64,000 nucleotides of DNA. It comes from Psilocybe azurescens. Lineage: Eukaryota; Basidiomycota; Agaricomycetes; Agaricales; Agrocybaceae. Both the position numbers and the translations under genes were made by a program. Within the stretch, counting starts at the first letter, position 1; each line of letters opens with the position of its first letter. Below the pieces are notes generated by a model, which saw only the letters and a program-made list of their open reading frames with translations, was not told the DNA's origin and did no database searches. The stretch spans positions 248,001 through 312,000 of the forward strand of contig JAJIRX010000489.1 of the NCBI GenBank assembly GCA_023853785.1, written 5' to 3'. This document shows, in pieces, positions 23,841 to 35,068 of the stretch.

Positions 23841-24050
23841 GCTTTTTGCTCTTCTTTCATCTTTCTGCTTCAACTTCTTTCCAAGTATGTTTTGACTATC
23901 CAATTCATTGAAGTTCGACATACGGTATAAGTAATACTGAAAAGCATATGATACAATCCGTAGTTTATTTGATCAAGACAGCTTAGGACAAGGCGTCGGA
24001 ACGCCTAATATGTAGGCAAATGGCGCGGCGGTTTATTTGCCGTCAACCTG

Positions 24051-26644
24051 CTAAGTGGGCGCCACCACAGGTCCCTCGTCTTCTTCCCGTGGGGGCCAAG
24101 CGCGGTAACTGCTCAGTAAAGAACATGCGTCAAGCTTGAGTATAATATCACCAGCACCCTCCGATGGTTTGGCAATGCCATGTCTACACCCGAGAGCGTC
24201 ACTCAGCAAGATTTCCATGCTGACACGAGAAGTGGGAACACGTACTCGTTTTTAATATGCCGCCGAAGACTGACAGAGTTCCCTGTCTGACGACAGTAAG
24301 CACAGACAAGGTCCGAGTATGACTGCTTTGCTCGCTTGCGAGCGTTGTCTTCGTCCATTCGGATTCTAATCAGCCCAGCCTCTTCGTCGGGCAGAAGGTC
24401 AAGTTCCATCTGCTTATTGCTGTATCTGTGCACAGTCTGCATATGGTGATGCTAGAAAGGATGGTGAGTCACAAGAGTCGGTAAATAAATGAATGGATTT
24501 TACCACCGCAGTCCACCGCATCGTGAATCGTCCTGTATGTTGGTCGTTACATGGGAGACATTCCAAGATCGGATCTGCCTCATCCATTCGAGCGGCAGTG
24601 GTCGTCGCAGGGTCGAAACCACACAGAGTGACCACCTCGCACAAAATCTTGTGTGCTTCCTCACTGAATGAGATTCGCCCTTGTTTGTTCCATGGAGTCC
24701 TGCCCGTGACCTTGGCGAGCACTTTATACTCGGAATCTTTTTCGCCATCAATATTCCAGCCAGGTTTGATCGCGCAATCGTGGACAAGGACCCGCGGATA
24801 TCGAATGGAGTCGAGAATAATTGTTCCGGGATTGCAGAAGTTGCAAGAGAAACTCGTTGTCGCCAGATTGAGAAGCGTGTTACGGTCAACGCCATGGTCA
24901 CGTCCACAGGTGGCTTCAACAAGCTTAATCAGTCGAGTTTTCGATGTCCAATTGCAACTGAAGAGCAATTTCAGGCAATTTGGAACGGATGGGATCAAGG
25001 TGCACTGGCTCTAATACGTCAGGTGAGTTGATCATGAGATCCATAACTTCTGGATGACCGAAGATGTCGCCGATATCTAGCGCAACAGCGTCGGGGCGTA
25101 TCGTCGATCTGTAGGTCTTGACGACATCGTTTAACATCGGAATCCGCGTTTGAAGAAGTTTTTCACGGTCGCGGATTAGTCTTTCCTTCCTGTATTTCTT
25201 CATGAACCCATCAAGCGTTGGAAGTAAGTTCTGTATGACTAAAGCAATGTAAGAGACGATATATAGTCGCGTAGTGAGAAACATACCCCGCTCGGTGAGA
25301 TCTTTCTGACAAGCCTTTAGCAGTATCGGATAACTATCGAGTGTGCCGTTCGAACGCCGGTCAGAGGTGTGCATATCGTCAATCTCAGCTTCCCATCCGA
25401 TTGAACGAAGACGATCTGCAATGCTGAGGGGACTGAGCCATTGGCACGCGAGAGTAGGTATCCAAATACGTACATATTTACACGACTCTGAACTAAGGAG
25501 GCTTTCTCTTCTTCAAGTTGGGCTTGGTATCTGTTGTACCAGACGACACAGGTATCAGAATGCTGGTATACTACCGTCAACGAAAATGCGCAAAAGTATT
25601 TGAGAAATGTTCTTACCGCTATGATTGCTTGTTGCTTTACTACTTGTGTTTGTACCCATTCTGTTTTGTTCTGTGCCGCTGCATAGTCCCTCTCCCACTG
25701 TCTATCCATATCATAGTAATAGAATTCCTCCTGCCGTGCCCGACGCCCTTTGTGGATATTAGCGAGAGACATAGGTAGATTACAGAAACAGACATACCTG
25801 ATCTAGTGACCATGATCTTAGGAATGAGAGTGCGCAAATTCAACACATGCGGTGGGCCATAGTGCGAACGATGACGCATCGGAGAGAACCTACAGAGTAT
25901 TTTTTAATGACAAAAGATATCTGGACAAAGTAAATGAAATTACGTACCTGTTTTCCATGCATTTAGCACATATTCTAAATCGAGCAGTCCAAACAATATG
26001 GACATTGCTCACGTTGCGGAGGCAGAACTACGCAAACACCAGCATAAGTACATGCACAATGATTTGGTGGCAATATGAGACGTACATGACAACCCTTTCC
26101 GAACGCCAGGTTCGCATACTGCGGCTCACTGAGGTCCTCGGGGCACTCAGGCAATCCGGGAATATTCGACCGTGCGGCTTTCCAGAGCGACTTGGAACTT
26201 TTGGTCATCAAGAAAGTGCGTGTCATATCGCAAGCCCATGCCAAATGCAGAAGGTCTATTGGGTTAAGGCGTCCGAAAATCTGTAGCAATAACTGTTATA
26301 TACCTTCCCCGAGATCTCATGGAGCGATTATAGTGAGCACACCTCATACAACACATCGATGTTCATTTCAAGCAAGTCTTTCAAGCTTCCTCGTTTTCCT
26401 CGAACTTTCTTGTTCGAGGGCTGGCCTGAACAGTTTTACGTTCAGTCCGCTTCCTCTTGGTACCGGCAGACTTCTTTTTGCTCGTCCCATCTTCCGGGTC
26501 CTCTTCCTCGTTCACAGTGCCTTGGAACTCTTCATCATCCGAAGGTGGCACATCATCGGAGAAGGTAAGGTCAATCAGGGCTGACCCACCACTTGTGGTG
26601 GCTGCTGTTTTGGATACGACCTGACGCTCTGAGCGACGAGACAT
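24051..26644 (-). CDS. F-box protein of the agaricomycete expanded family
   Basis: Read on the minus strand. The N-terminus (MSRRSERQ) is acidic/Ser-rich with a basic stretch (TKRKRTERK), then [20 protein letters not shown] and [11 protein letters not shown], the F-box helices that bind Skp1 in SCF ubiquitin ligases. [20 protein letters not shown] and CAKCMENR follow, diagnostic of the large mushroom F-box family. Further exons encode a coiled region ([13 protein letters not shown]), [12 protein letters not shown] and a C-terminal C2H2-like piece ([20 protein letters not shown]), ending GPVVAPT. About nine introns are predicted. Two oddities: one surplus base near 24936 breaks the frame before [10 protein letters not shown]; and the join before the F-box needs either a 38-nt intron (donor in GGTACC near 26460) or another indel. 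The ligase target is unknown. Confidence 0.75.
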
Positions 26645-27599
26645 GGAGAAAGATGATGGAGGTTCAGAAGATAGTTCAAATTTCGTATTTATGAAGGACT
26701 AGTATGGTCACAACTATGTGGCACTAAGCGACGAGTCCAATTTACGAGCGTGGTAATATCGGCGCCATTTGCGTTCATATGCACTCCGTGTCACACAATT
26801 TACACGTCTAGTCACACTTAGCCGACGCGTCCAGTGACAGCCCCTAAGTTTCTCTCAACCTTTTAGCGCTCAGCGCTTACATAACAACAACAGCCATTGT
26901 ACATACTATACGCATGCTTGGGTGTCTCCTTGTAGAATTTTTTTAAAAGTCCCTTTGAAAGTAGCTATAAATCGCTGTTTGTCTTCCGAATTGTTAACGC
27001 CAACAGTGCCATTGAAATCTCCTCAGTGGCCATTTACTCACATAATCGAGAAGAATTGCTTTCAGTGTGTTGTGATATACGACTCACGAGATTGTTCATT
27101 TTTATAGTATTGCGGCCGTGCGGCCTGTAACATATGCGATCACATAATAGCACTGTAGTAACACGTGCGTGGGCTACTACGAAGAAAGTCAAACAGTCGA
27201 GAGAGAAAATCGTACGAATCAGTGGTTTTCGCTGGCCACTTCCGTTGACGGGGTATTATCACTAGGATCAGATAATGTGACCTTATTCGTCATAGTTCCT
27301 CTAGCAGAGGCAACGGTCTATTCGAACCTATGTAACTATCTCTATCTCGAGGTGATACAAGCCCCCGCCACAGACCAACCAGACGGTCATTCACTATTCC
27401 CCGCCTTTGCCAGGATTGCATTCCTCATCAATTAGCCATCAACTATCCCTTACTTACGAAAACATTCCTGAACATTCTTTAAAAGAAGTTATTCTTCTGA
27501 AAGTTCACAATGCAAGTAGAGCATACCGTAGGCACCTTGCAAATATATGTCCAAATCGACCTGCAGGCCGGGGAGGCACCGCAGCGCCCACACTTATCA
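26645..27599. other. Intergenic region between the F-box gene and tRNA-Phe copy 3
   Basis: About 950 bases. It should contain the F-box gene promoter at its left end. Short frames at 26922-27435 have no support. Confidence 0.4.
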
Positions 27600-27672
27600 G
27601 GGGGCATAGCTCAGCTGGGAGAGCAGTAGACTGAAGTTCTAAAGGTCCTGCGTTCGATCCGCGGTGCCCCCA
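27600..27672 (+). tRNA. tRNA-Phe (GAA), copy 3
   Basis: A 73-base cloverleaf identical to copy 2 (D loop AGCTGGGA, T-stem CTGCG), anticodon GAA. TTTT lies at about 27675. Confidence 0.93.
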
Positions 27673-28138
27673 TCCTTTTGTACTTCTTTCTTTTCTTTCT
27701 CTTTTGTTCTGTCATTGTTGTACAGTTTCAAGTAGTGTCATTGCACTTGTTCCACAGATGGGTACCCGGGTTTCATTTTTGTTCAATTGACGAGCACTGG
27801 GTACTAGATCCGCTTACCAGTCAAGTCTGAGGTACTTCTACTTTACATATTTGAAATGGGAAAATTGGATCCTTTTATTTGTATATTGTTGTGGTTTTGT
27901 TGTTTTGTCTCATGCATATTTTTTCGGTAATGTATGCAGGCGCTGATATTTCTGTTCACTGCAAGGCCTTCCATTTGGCTTGGAACACGTACCATTTCAA
28001 TGTCAGCGAACGGCACCTAAGTAAGTACAGTGTCATCTACTAAAACCACTATTCAACGATCCACCACTAACTTCTATTCGACGTTCAACAACGCTGAGTA
28101 AATCCGTACCCAGCTGATAGGTTTGATATTAATACTCT
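27673..28138. other. Intergenic region between tRNA-Phe copy 3 and OTU1
   Basis: About 470 T-rich bases with no coding signal. It contains the 3' flank of the minus-strand OTU1 gene. Confidence 0.4.
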
Positions 28139-29705
28139 CCAAAGCGCACATGTCCCGTCTGCTCCGCATGCGCTCGAGCACCCTTCTCGCCTTTGAGCCC
28201 CTGTCCACATTGCTACAGAAGAAAAAGAAAGGTGATTAGCAGGGATTTTCGTTGACAGACAATCGTTTAGAAGTTAATTAATAGGGGAAAAGGAATCTGG
28301 GTCGCGCGAGAATCGCAGCTTCTCGAATTCACAAGGAGAGGATTGACGCGATACCAAATTAAAATGGGAAGAGACAAGGTCATAACCGTACCTCGCATTT
28401 GAGATCGAACGTCGCCGTATTAGTGAATGCCTTTTTAGAGCGCAGAATATCAGCCAATTTCTTCGCTGCGACGAGGATAGGATCCGAGTTGACATCAGTT
28501 GAACGCTCAAAAGGAGACAACAAGGTGCTGATTAGGTTACAATTACCATCCGTCAGTAAGATCTGAGGCTTACGATAGGGAATAGCGTCTGATGCCATTC
28601 GTCAGGTGCATCAGCCATGGGAGCGAGAGACGCTGCGTCGTAGTGTATGCCCGAGTAGACGAGGATCGCACGCATACCCGAGGCCGCACCGTGCTCGCCA
28701 GGCGAAAAGTGATCTATCCTCCCCGTCTCGACGTCGATACTTGCTATCTCGGCCGAATAATGCGCAGCAATGATACTGAGCTCGATGGCGCCTCCCCAAG
28801 AGGAGGGTTTGGTGATAGTGGTGATATATTGGGAGGGTGGCATTCTATTTGGGAAGGAGAGTACGGGATACGATGTCAGTGTCGTGTGCGTACGCGCGTA
28901 CAGGATAATGTCCCGTGTGCTAAGAATGGGACGGGAAAGGAAAGACGATTACCCTAGAATAGCCTCGTTGTAGGTTTCTGGATTATTGCGGATGCCGTCT
29001 GCGACAACTGGACGAAAGACTCGGTGAATGGCGTGATGTCAATATATGCGTGGATATAGGGCGTACTTTTGCGCATTTGGGGAGCGTTGGTTATACTCTG
29101 CTCGAAAACGAGTGCCACGGATGAGAAAAGGCACGAATTGTCATCGGGCACGACCTGCGTTTTCGAAGTGATCAGTGATCAGCGGGCCGCAGATGATGGT
29201 GTAGACAGACTCTGTGGATGAGAAAGCTGCCATCGACTTCGACGCTATCTGGTCCTGTCGTTTGAACTGGAGGCGATGTCTGCACTGGGGCAGATCGCGG
29301 TGTAGGAGCTGCAGCAGCCCGTGCTTGGGTCGATGCTGGAGCGAGTGGTGCCCTCGCTGGTGGCGAAGACGGCTGAGGACGGGCTGGCGCAGCCTGTTCG
29401 ACAGGGGCTTCACTGACAATAATCTGGTCTCCCCTCTGCAAGCCCAAAGACTGAAGAGGAAGTTCCGGGACTATGGTAAGCGCACGGGGCGGGTATCCGG
29501 ACTTGACTGGCGTACGAGAAAACTTTTGAGAATCAAAAATGATGAGAACGAGATTGAGATGGGAAAACTAACGAATCTGGCGCGAAGGGAGGATATCTGT
29601 TGCAGCGTAAATTTCTTGCTGGAGGTCCTGGACGGTGAAGTCTGCGTCGAAGGGGAGCTCTATGGTAGACACACCCTTGGGATGGCGGAGGCGTACAGGG
29701 GCCAT
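28139..29705 (-). CDS. OTU1: OTU1/YOD1-type ubiquitin thioesterase
   Basis: OTU1 is a Cdc48/p97-associated deubiquitinase acting in ER-associated degradation. Read on the minus strand, the ATG at 29705-29703 opens a UBX-like domain (MAPVRLRHPKGVSTIELPF ... YPPRALTIVPELPLQSLGL), which binds Cdc48. A Pro/Ala-rich linker follows, then the OTU protease: DDNSCLF with the catalytic cysteine, ADGIRNNPETYNEAILG, KPSSWGGAIELSIIAAHY, and YSGIHYDA with the catalytic histidine. After KKLADILRSKKAFTN the last exon encodes a C-terminal C2H2-like finger (CEQCGQGLKGEKGARAHAEQ ... TGHVRFGEY). About seven exons. All joins keep frame, and no break was seen. It diverges from the HSP12-type gene, sharing about 400 bases of promoter. 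Confidence 0.92.
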
Positions 29706-29928
29706 AGATGATGGATGATCGCAACAGAGGAGCGCAATCGTCGTCATCTATTATGCCGTATTTGGCCGCCAAGCCCACCGTGGCGCACTTCCATATACAG
29801 AATGACTAAATATGAACGCGTTGATGAGCGCATTGAAGCGCAGCTACCTTAGATCGAAGTGTAAGATCCGTCAACGAGTTAATTACCCCAGCTCCAAATG
29901 GTCATGCCCCAGCTATTATCTCATTTAC

Positions 29929-29964
29929 TTACGTCACTCCAACCTTCTCAAAATACTATAAATA
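29929..29964 (+). promoter_or_regulatory. CRE-like site and TATA box upstream of the HSP12-type gene
   Basis: TTACGTCA at 29929-29936 matches the core of a CRE/ATF site, and TATAAATA at 29957-29964 is a good TATA box. The latter lies about 140 bases before the ATG and about 30-40 bases before a plausible transcription start. TATA-containing promoters are typical of stress genes. Recognition is by sequence alone. Confidence 0.5.
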
Positions 29965-30103
29965 CGGTCTGCACATCCTCATTCTTCATTATCCAACTCT
30001 CACAACAACTTTTAAACCACAACCAAGTCAGTCTATCTGCAGCTGCACAGTTCTACTAGTCGCTGACCTGTCTGTCTAGTCCACCAAATTTTTATAACTC
30101 AAC

Positions 30104-30476
30104 ATGTCTGACGCCGGTCGCCAATCTTTCACCGACAAAGCCGGTTCTGCTTTGAAGGTAAATGCCTCCTGTTGTTTATCAGCCAATGCCACTTGCTCAC
30201 TATCATCAACAGCCCGACTCCCAGAAGAGCACCATGGAGCAAGCTGGTGATTTCGTCAAGGGCAAGTCTGACTCTGCTGCCTCGACCATGCAGCCCAACG
30301 TCAGTACCTCCTCGCTTTCATCCACCTCACATCATTACTCACCCCTTCCACAGAGCCAGAAGTCTGGCAGCCAAAGGGTCGGAGACACCGTCAGCGGCAA
30401 CTCCAACGAGAACCAGGACTCCCTCCTCAACAAGGCCAAGAACGCCGTCGGTATGGGCAACAACAACAATGCTTAA
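30104..30476 (+). CDS. HSP9/HSP12-family stress protein
   Basis: Three predicted exons (30104-30157, 30213-30299, 30354-30476) encode 87 residues beginning MSDAGRQSFTDKAGSALKPD. The GRQSFTDK start, the middle EQAGDFVKGKSDSAAS, and the C-terminal helix SLLNKAKNAVGMG are those of yeast Hsp12 and Ustilago/Candida Hsp9/WH11 proteins. These are small hydrophilic, intrinsically disordered proteins that fold on membranes and accumulate under heat, osmotic stress and stationary phase. Composition is as expected: no cysteine or tryptophan, many Ser, Asn, Lys and Gly. The promoter has a TATA box and a CRE-like site, fitting stress control. No frame break. Confidence 0.92.
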
Positions 30477-30974
30477 ATTCTGTTCTCTCCCAGTTGTAAA
30501 TTTTACATTGCTCTGTGCCTAATTGGCCTGTAAATTGTACCATTCTCTGCTGTATAAACCAATAAATCACCTGATAATTCGCGACCACTTATCGACGGCT
30601 TGACAATTTTGATATCGTCTTTCTTTCTGAGTATATTCCTTAATATCACATGCTCCAAGAACTGCTAGAAATAAGTACTAAGGATATCGATCTGATTGAG
30701 CTTGCAGTCGAGGAAGAATCTAGCATGGGAACCGGAATATACGCGTGATCAAATACCATGGGCAGAAAGATTGCCTGGCCCTTTTATCAGATTTCATTAT
30801 TTCCTCGAAGAACCAGGAGGACGGCCCTTATACCTATTTTTATTGGTACAGCATGCAATCAAGGAAGCATTTAGCAAGGGGACCTAAATATATTTACCAT
30901 GAGCAAAAAATGTAGGTAATCTGAACGACGCGAGTTGTTAATAACAGATACAAGACAAAATAAGCACAAAAAGA
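30477..30974. other. Intergenic region between the HSP12-type gene and tRNA-Phe copy 4
   Basis: About 500 bases with no gene seen. It contains the HSP12-type 3' end and, near 30970, the T-run terminator of the minus-strand tRNA. Confidence 0.45.
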
Positions 30975-31047
30975 TGGGGGCACCGCGGATCGAACGCAGG
31001 ACCTTTAGAACTTCAGTCTACTGCTCTCCCAGCTGAGCTATGCCCCC
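30975..31047 (-). tRNA. tRNA-Phe (GAA), copy 4
   Basis: Minus-strand 73-base cloverleaf identical to copies 2 and 3 (D loop AGCTGGGA, T-stem CTGCG). Anticodon GAA. The complementary T-run terminator lies at about 30969-30973. Confidence 0.93.
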
Positions 31048-31184
31048 TGATAAAGACCCACTTTTCTCATCCATAGCTAATCTAGGAACTGAGTGGGTTA
31101 ATAAATTCTTAACGCACTGGCAGGCGACGCAGGACGTTGCTTTGCCTGCATGGACTAGGTTCGCATCGAAAAAAGATGCAAAAA

Positions 31185-31257
31185 TGGGGGCACCGCGGAT
31201 CGAACGCGGGACCTTTAGAACTTCAGTCTACTGCTCTCCCAACTGAGCTATGCCCCC
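31185..31257 (-). tRNA. tRNA-Phe (GAA), copy 5
   Basis: Minus-strand 73-base cloverleaf identical to copy 1 (D loop AGTTGGGA, T-stem CCGCG). Anticodon GAA. T-runs follow on the minus strand at about 31168-31184. Confidence 0.93.
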
Positions 31258-31559
31258 CGATAAAAGGATTATAAATGTGTTCTACCGTATTTCGAGAGCC
31301 TGGTTTGACGTTGGACAGCGGTGTCGGACATCTAAGGACTGATTGATGATCAAGAAAGGTTTTATGATGTAGGAGTGGGCCCAGAAATGAATCAATGCCT
31401 AGTGAGAAAAGATTAATATATACAAGAAAAAGACAATGCTGTAGAACGTAGGGCCAACAAACACGCTCTGCAGACTGCGAACATCCGTACACGGTACTAT
31501 ACGACTGTGTCAGCAGTATAATACGCCATGGTAAAGCGTCGAATAATGCATAGGCCGTT
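31258..31559. other. Intergenic region between tRNA-Phe copy 5 and the AP endonuclease gene
   Basis: About 300 bases with no coding signal; the 3' flank of the minus-strand AP endonuclease gene. Confidence 0.4.
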
Positions 31560-33141
31560 TCAGAGAGACCCGGTCACTTCTAGTACCACAGGGACATGGT
31601 CCGAGGCGCCATATATCTCGTCGCGGATGTCGCACTGCAAACAGAAAACGCGTCAATTCCAATAACAAGTCGACAACAGGTGAAAGAGCAGACTCACTGT
31701 TGAGACCCGATTCTTGAAACGTTCGCTGAGGACAACTGTTGAAATTCAGACAAGGTGAATCATATCATCAGTACGACATCGTATCATGAAAAGCAGCATC
31801 GAATGAATATGCACGTACACCCGTCGATTCTCCATCCGAGACCTTTAGCCCTGCAGTTAAACCGGTAGGAGAAGTACGTGTAAGCGCGTTGTTCGGGATG
31901 GAGGGTCCTCCAGATATCGAGGAACTTGTTGCCATCAGGCGTTTGGGAGGCTTCGAGGAAGTTCTTGAATGCTGAAGTCTCGGCTTCAGTGTAGCCTGCT
32001 GTTTTATTCCAGTTTGTTTTAGGGTTTGCTAGATCTGCATGCGAACAGGGGGTTCGTCGTCTGGATAAATTGGGGTACTTTAATCATAACATGATAACTA
32101 ACCTAGTGCAGTTGGCGCGACATTGAGGTCGCCTGCCCAGATGATGGGTTTCTTTTGTCTAGCTCGTTCATGTAGGCGAAAAAGTGCTTGTTCCAGACTT
32201 TTTTCTCCTCCAGAGTCTGAGAAGAGGATATATAATGAGAGCTGTTGTCAGTAGTTATTACTTGCGCTAGAACACACCTTCAGACCTTGTCCTGCGTTAA
32301 CGACATATGTGCCGACAAGGTAGAATGTTTCGAACTCGAGGGTAACGATGCGTCCTTTCACCGACTCGGGATCTGGATGACCAGGGATCGTCTGGTCTAC
32401 ATTCAACGGTTTTTGCTTGGACAGCACGGCTGTCCCAGCTGTCGAGGGCGATCATGAAGCTGAGGACAGGTGGGACTCATAGATGAGCGTGAAATAGCGT
32501 ACCGTAACCTTTCTTTGCGGATATCGACCAGTATTGATGGGGATACCTCGCTTTGAGTGCAGCGTCATCTGAGGCTTTGTTGAGCTGAGAAACAGAGCGA
32601 TAGGTTTGGTGATGATGTTAAACAATCGTGTTGAAAGGTTGTGCTCACTTTTGTTTCTGTCAAAATGAGAATATCTGGATCCTCGGCTTCCACATAAAAT
32701 TTGAAGCCCTTGAAATGGAAATGACACGTCTATTCCATTGTACTTGGACAGTCCACGCGTACCTTCTTCTCACTGGCGGCAAGACCAGACACGTTCCATG
32801 ATGCTATGCGCAAGATGCCACTTTGTTTCGGTGGAAGGACAATTTTCACGGGGAGAGCTTTATTGGTAGGTAGAGTGTTTGGTGGGGGTCTTCTTTTCGT
32901 GCTTTTTTGAGGACTGAGATGTCTGAGAGGGCTCTTCGTCGCGATTTGACTCATCAGAATCATTGTCAACTTTACGCTTTGAGGAGGTACGCGCGACTTG
33001 TGGAGCCATTGGGTACTGAGAGAATGGTTTTCGGGGAGTTAGAGTGAGAGCGTCGAGTTGGCAGACGCGGTTTGGCCGTGTAAGAGAACGTGTAGCAGCG
33101 AGACGTACTAAGAAACCAAACGGTACAAAACTAAGCTGCAT
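31560..33141 (-). CDS. AP endonuclease of the exonuclease III (APE1/ExoA) family
   Basis: Cuts DNA 5' of abasic sites in base-excision repair. Read on the minus strand, the fold appears in order: LRIASWNVSGLAAS (metal-binding Asn), ILILTETK (catalytic Glu), YPHQYWSISAKKGYAGTAVLSK, YLVGTYVVNAGQG, WAGDLNVAP (catalytic Asp-Asn), GLGWRIDGFVLSERF, and C-terminal YGASDHVPV with the catalytic His. About eight exons. The ATG at 33008 (MAPQVARTSS) starts a Lys/Ser-rich, nuclear-type tail. An in-frame ATG at 33141 adds 44 Arg-rich residues resembling a mitochondrial presequence. Two frame breaks: one A too few in GACAAAAGAAACCC near 32149-32157, just before WAGDLNVAP; and one indel at about 32875-32890 in the disordered tail. 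Both look like sequence errors in a conserved gene. Confidence 0.85.
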
Positions 33142-33530
33142 TTGTAATATGTATGGCCCTTACTTCAAGGCATAGTCCGCGACCAATGACCATGGTAAAC
33201 ATAGGGTCCGTTCACGTGATATGACAACACGATCGGGATATCCGCATTTAGCAATTGATAACACCGAAAAAGTTGAACCAACACGGTGTGTGTGCATTTT
33301 TGATCTTTCAACTCCAATTGAAGCAAGCCGGAATTGCGTCCTTCTCTTTCTTTGTCACAGTTGTTAGTAGGCAACCCCTTTCTTTGCTCGCTCTGGCCGT
33401 TCGTTGCTTGCTGATCGTAACCTCGTTTTGATAGTTTATATCTCTCTGCAATCCTGGAGGGCTCAAGGGCCCGTCAAGTCCGCCCTTCTTTGGCGCTTTT
33501 CCTAATCGTTTTCTGCCTCTGAGCGCCACC
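33142..33530. other. Divergent promoter region, AP endonuclease / DUF7918 gene
   Basis: About 390 bases separate the two divergent starts. No obvious TATA box. Presumed shared promoter. Confidence 0.4.
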
Positions 33531-35068
33531 ATGCTCACCCATCGTGGCTTTACCGCGTGGATTCAAGTAGAAGGGAAGGTCCTTCCTGAGTACCTCGTAG
33601 CAGTCGACGAGCACACGCATCGGGTGTCCTGTTGGATCGCTGGGCAAGAGGGCCAGGTCTGTCTGTTTATTTGGTCTGGGCAAGTTCTGTGGCTTAGTGG
33701 CTCTTTTGGGTAACTCTATCTAGGCCTTTACCATATACTGGCAAGATGAAGGAGGGACGATTGATACGTGCGCGTTCATCACACTTGATGGATTGGTCGT
33801 ACCAGGGCAATTTTTGTTTGGTAATGGGGTTACTTCTAAGGGTGGCGTGAGGACCTCCTTGTCGACGGAGCGTCCTTTTATTTTTCAGAGAGTTGAAGAG
33901 AATGGTATGTCATGGTACTCATGAACACTGAAACGCGTCTAATCGCGTCTGTAGCCTCCAGTAAAAATTCATCTCCCACCACCTCAATATCTAAAGAAGC
34001 AGGAATGATTATTCTTAAGATAAAAAGAGTCAGACGCATGGCAAAAGATAAACCGGCGAATAGAATTGAACCTGCTCCCAAAACTATACTAGGCAAACGG
34101 AAACCGGGTGATTTGTGTATAGGGTATGTTACTGCTACCCTTCGGCTATTTGCTGTTCTCTTAGTGTGATCCTACACACTAGATTTGGAGAGGAGGTTAG
34201 AGCACTCGAACAGGAGGATACCACCTACAGAGTATTGAACTACGACAATCCGGAACTCAACAAACCAAGCACATACGTCAGCTTTGTATTTCGCTATCGG
34301 TCAACGGGTGAGCTGAGATCACTACTGTCCACGTAATGTTTCGCTTAAACACTCATTTGTGATTGCAGAGTTCTTGGAATCCCAAGGCATCGTCGTCGAC
34401 GAGCCGAGACCGCCTGTGACGCCTAACATAAGTGTGCCTGCTACACCTAGAAGTAGGGTCGCCTCTCGACGGATTTCAACCAGCCTTCCTCCTGTTGTCC
34501 GGCCTACAATGGCAGAGGAATCAGAAGAATCGTCAGCAGAGCTCAGCGATTCGGAAAGCGAACTTGGTTCACCAATGAAGAAACCGAAGCTCGAAACGTC
34601 CCTCGAAGCACTGTTCCCAGCGCCCGAATCACTATTCCCCGAGCGCACTGTACGTAGCTTACACTTCTCTCTACCACGTTCGTTGATCTCATTTCCTGAT
34701 GTCCGCGTGTTCAGCTTCCGTTTCCCACTGACTCGCGACGCCCCTCTGCTGAACTACGCAGAGCAGCAAGCTGGACCACGACGGTGCCAGTCCCGAGTAA
34801 GGATGGGGTTTACCGTGGAGATGGCCAATTCTTCTTACCTCGTCTTAATCGGGACTTGGCGGCGCGAGTGGGCCTTCCGCACCTTTCTGAATTTCAAGAC
34901 ATGATCGGACCTCCTGTTCAGCACATTGGAAGGAGGGTTGTGTCGAAGTCCAAGACCTCCCACCAACAGAACCAATATTCGCAAGGCTCCTCTTCCTCCA
35001 ACAGCACCGAATCAAATCCCGAATCACCGACGACCGACCCTGACGACTCTTTCACGCTTTCTAAATGA
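33531..35068 (+). CDS. DUF7918-type fungal protein
   Basis: Six predicted exons, 417 residues: 33531-33656, 33724-33904, 33955-34123, 34165-34307, 34369-34649, 34715-35068. The ATG sits in a perfect GCCACCATG context. The protein opens with GFTAWIQVEGKVLPEYLVAV and RVSCWIAGQEGQAFTIYW, then TRFGEEVRALEQEDTTYRVL and YVSFVFRYRS. This set recurs in basidiomycete proteins grouped as DUF7918; function is unknown. The C-terminal half is Ser/Pro/Glu rich (EESEESSAELSDSESELG, then PMKKPKLE, a possible nuclear localisation signal) and ends in an Asn/Ser/Thr-rich tail. No frame break. It diverges from the AP endonuclease gene. Confidence 0.78.

Noticed and set aside
29214..29711. 165-residue plus-strand frame
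   Set aside because: Antisense to the OTU1 linker, whose Pro/Ala codons leave the opposite strand open.
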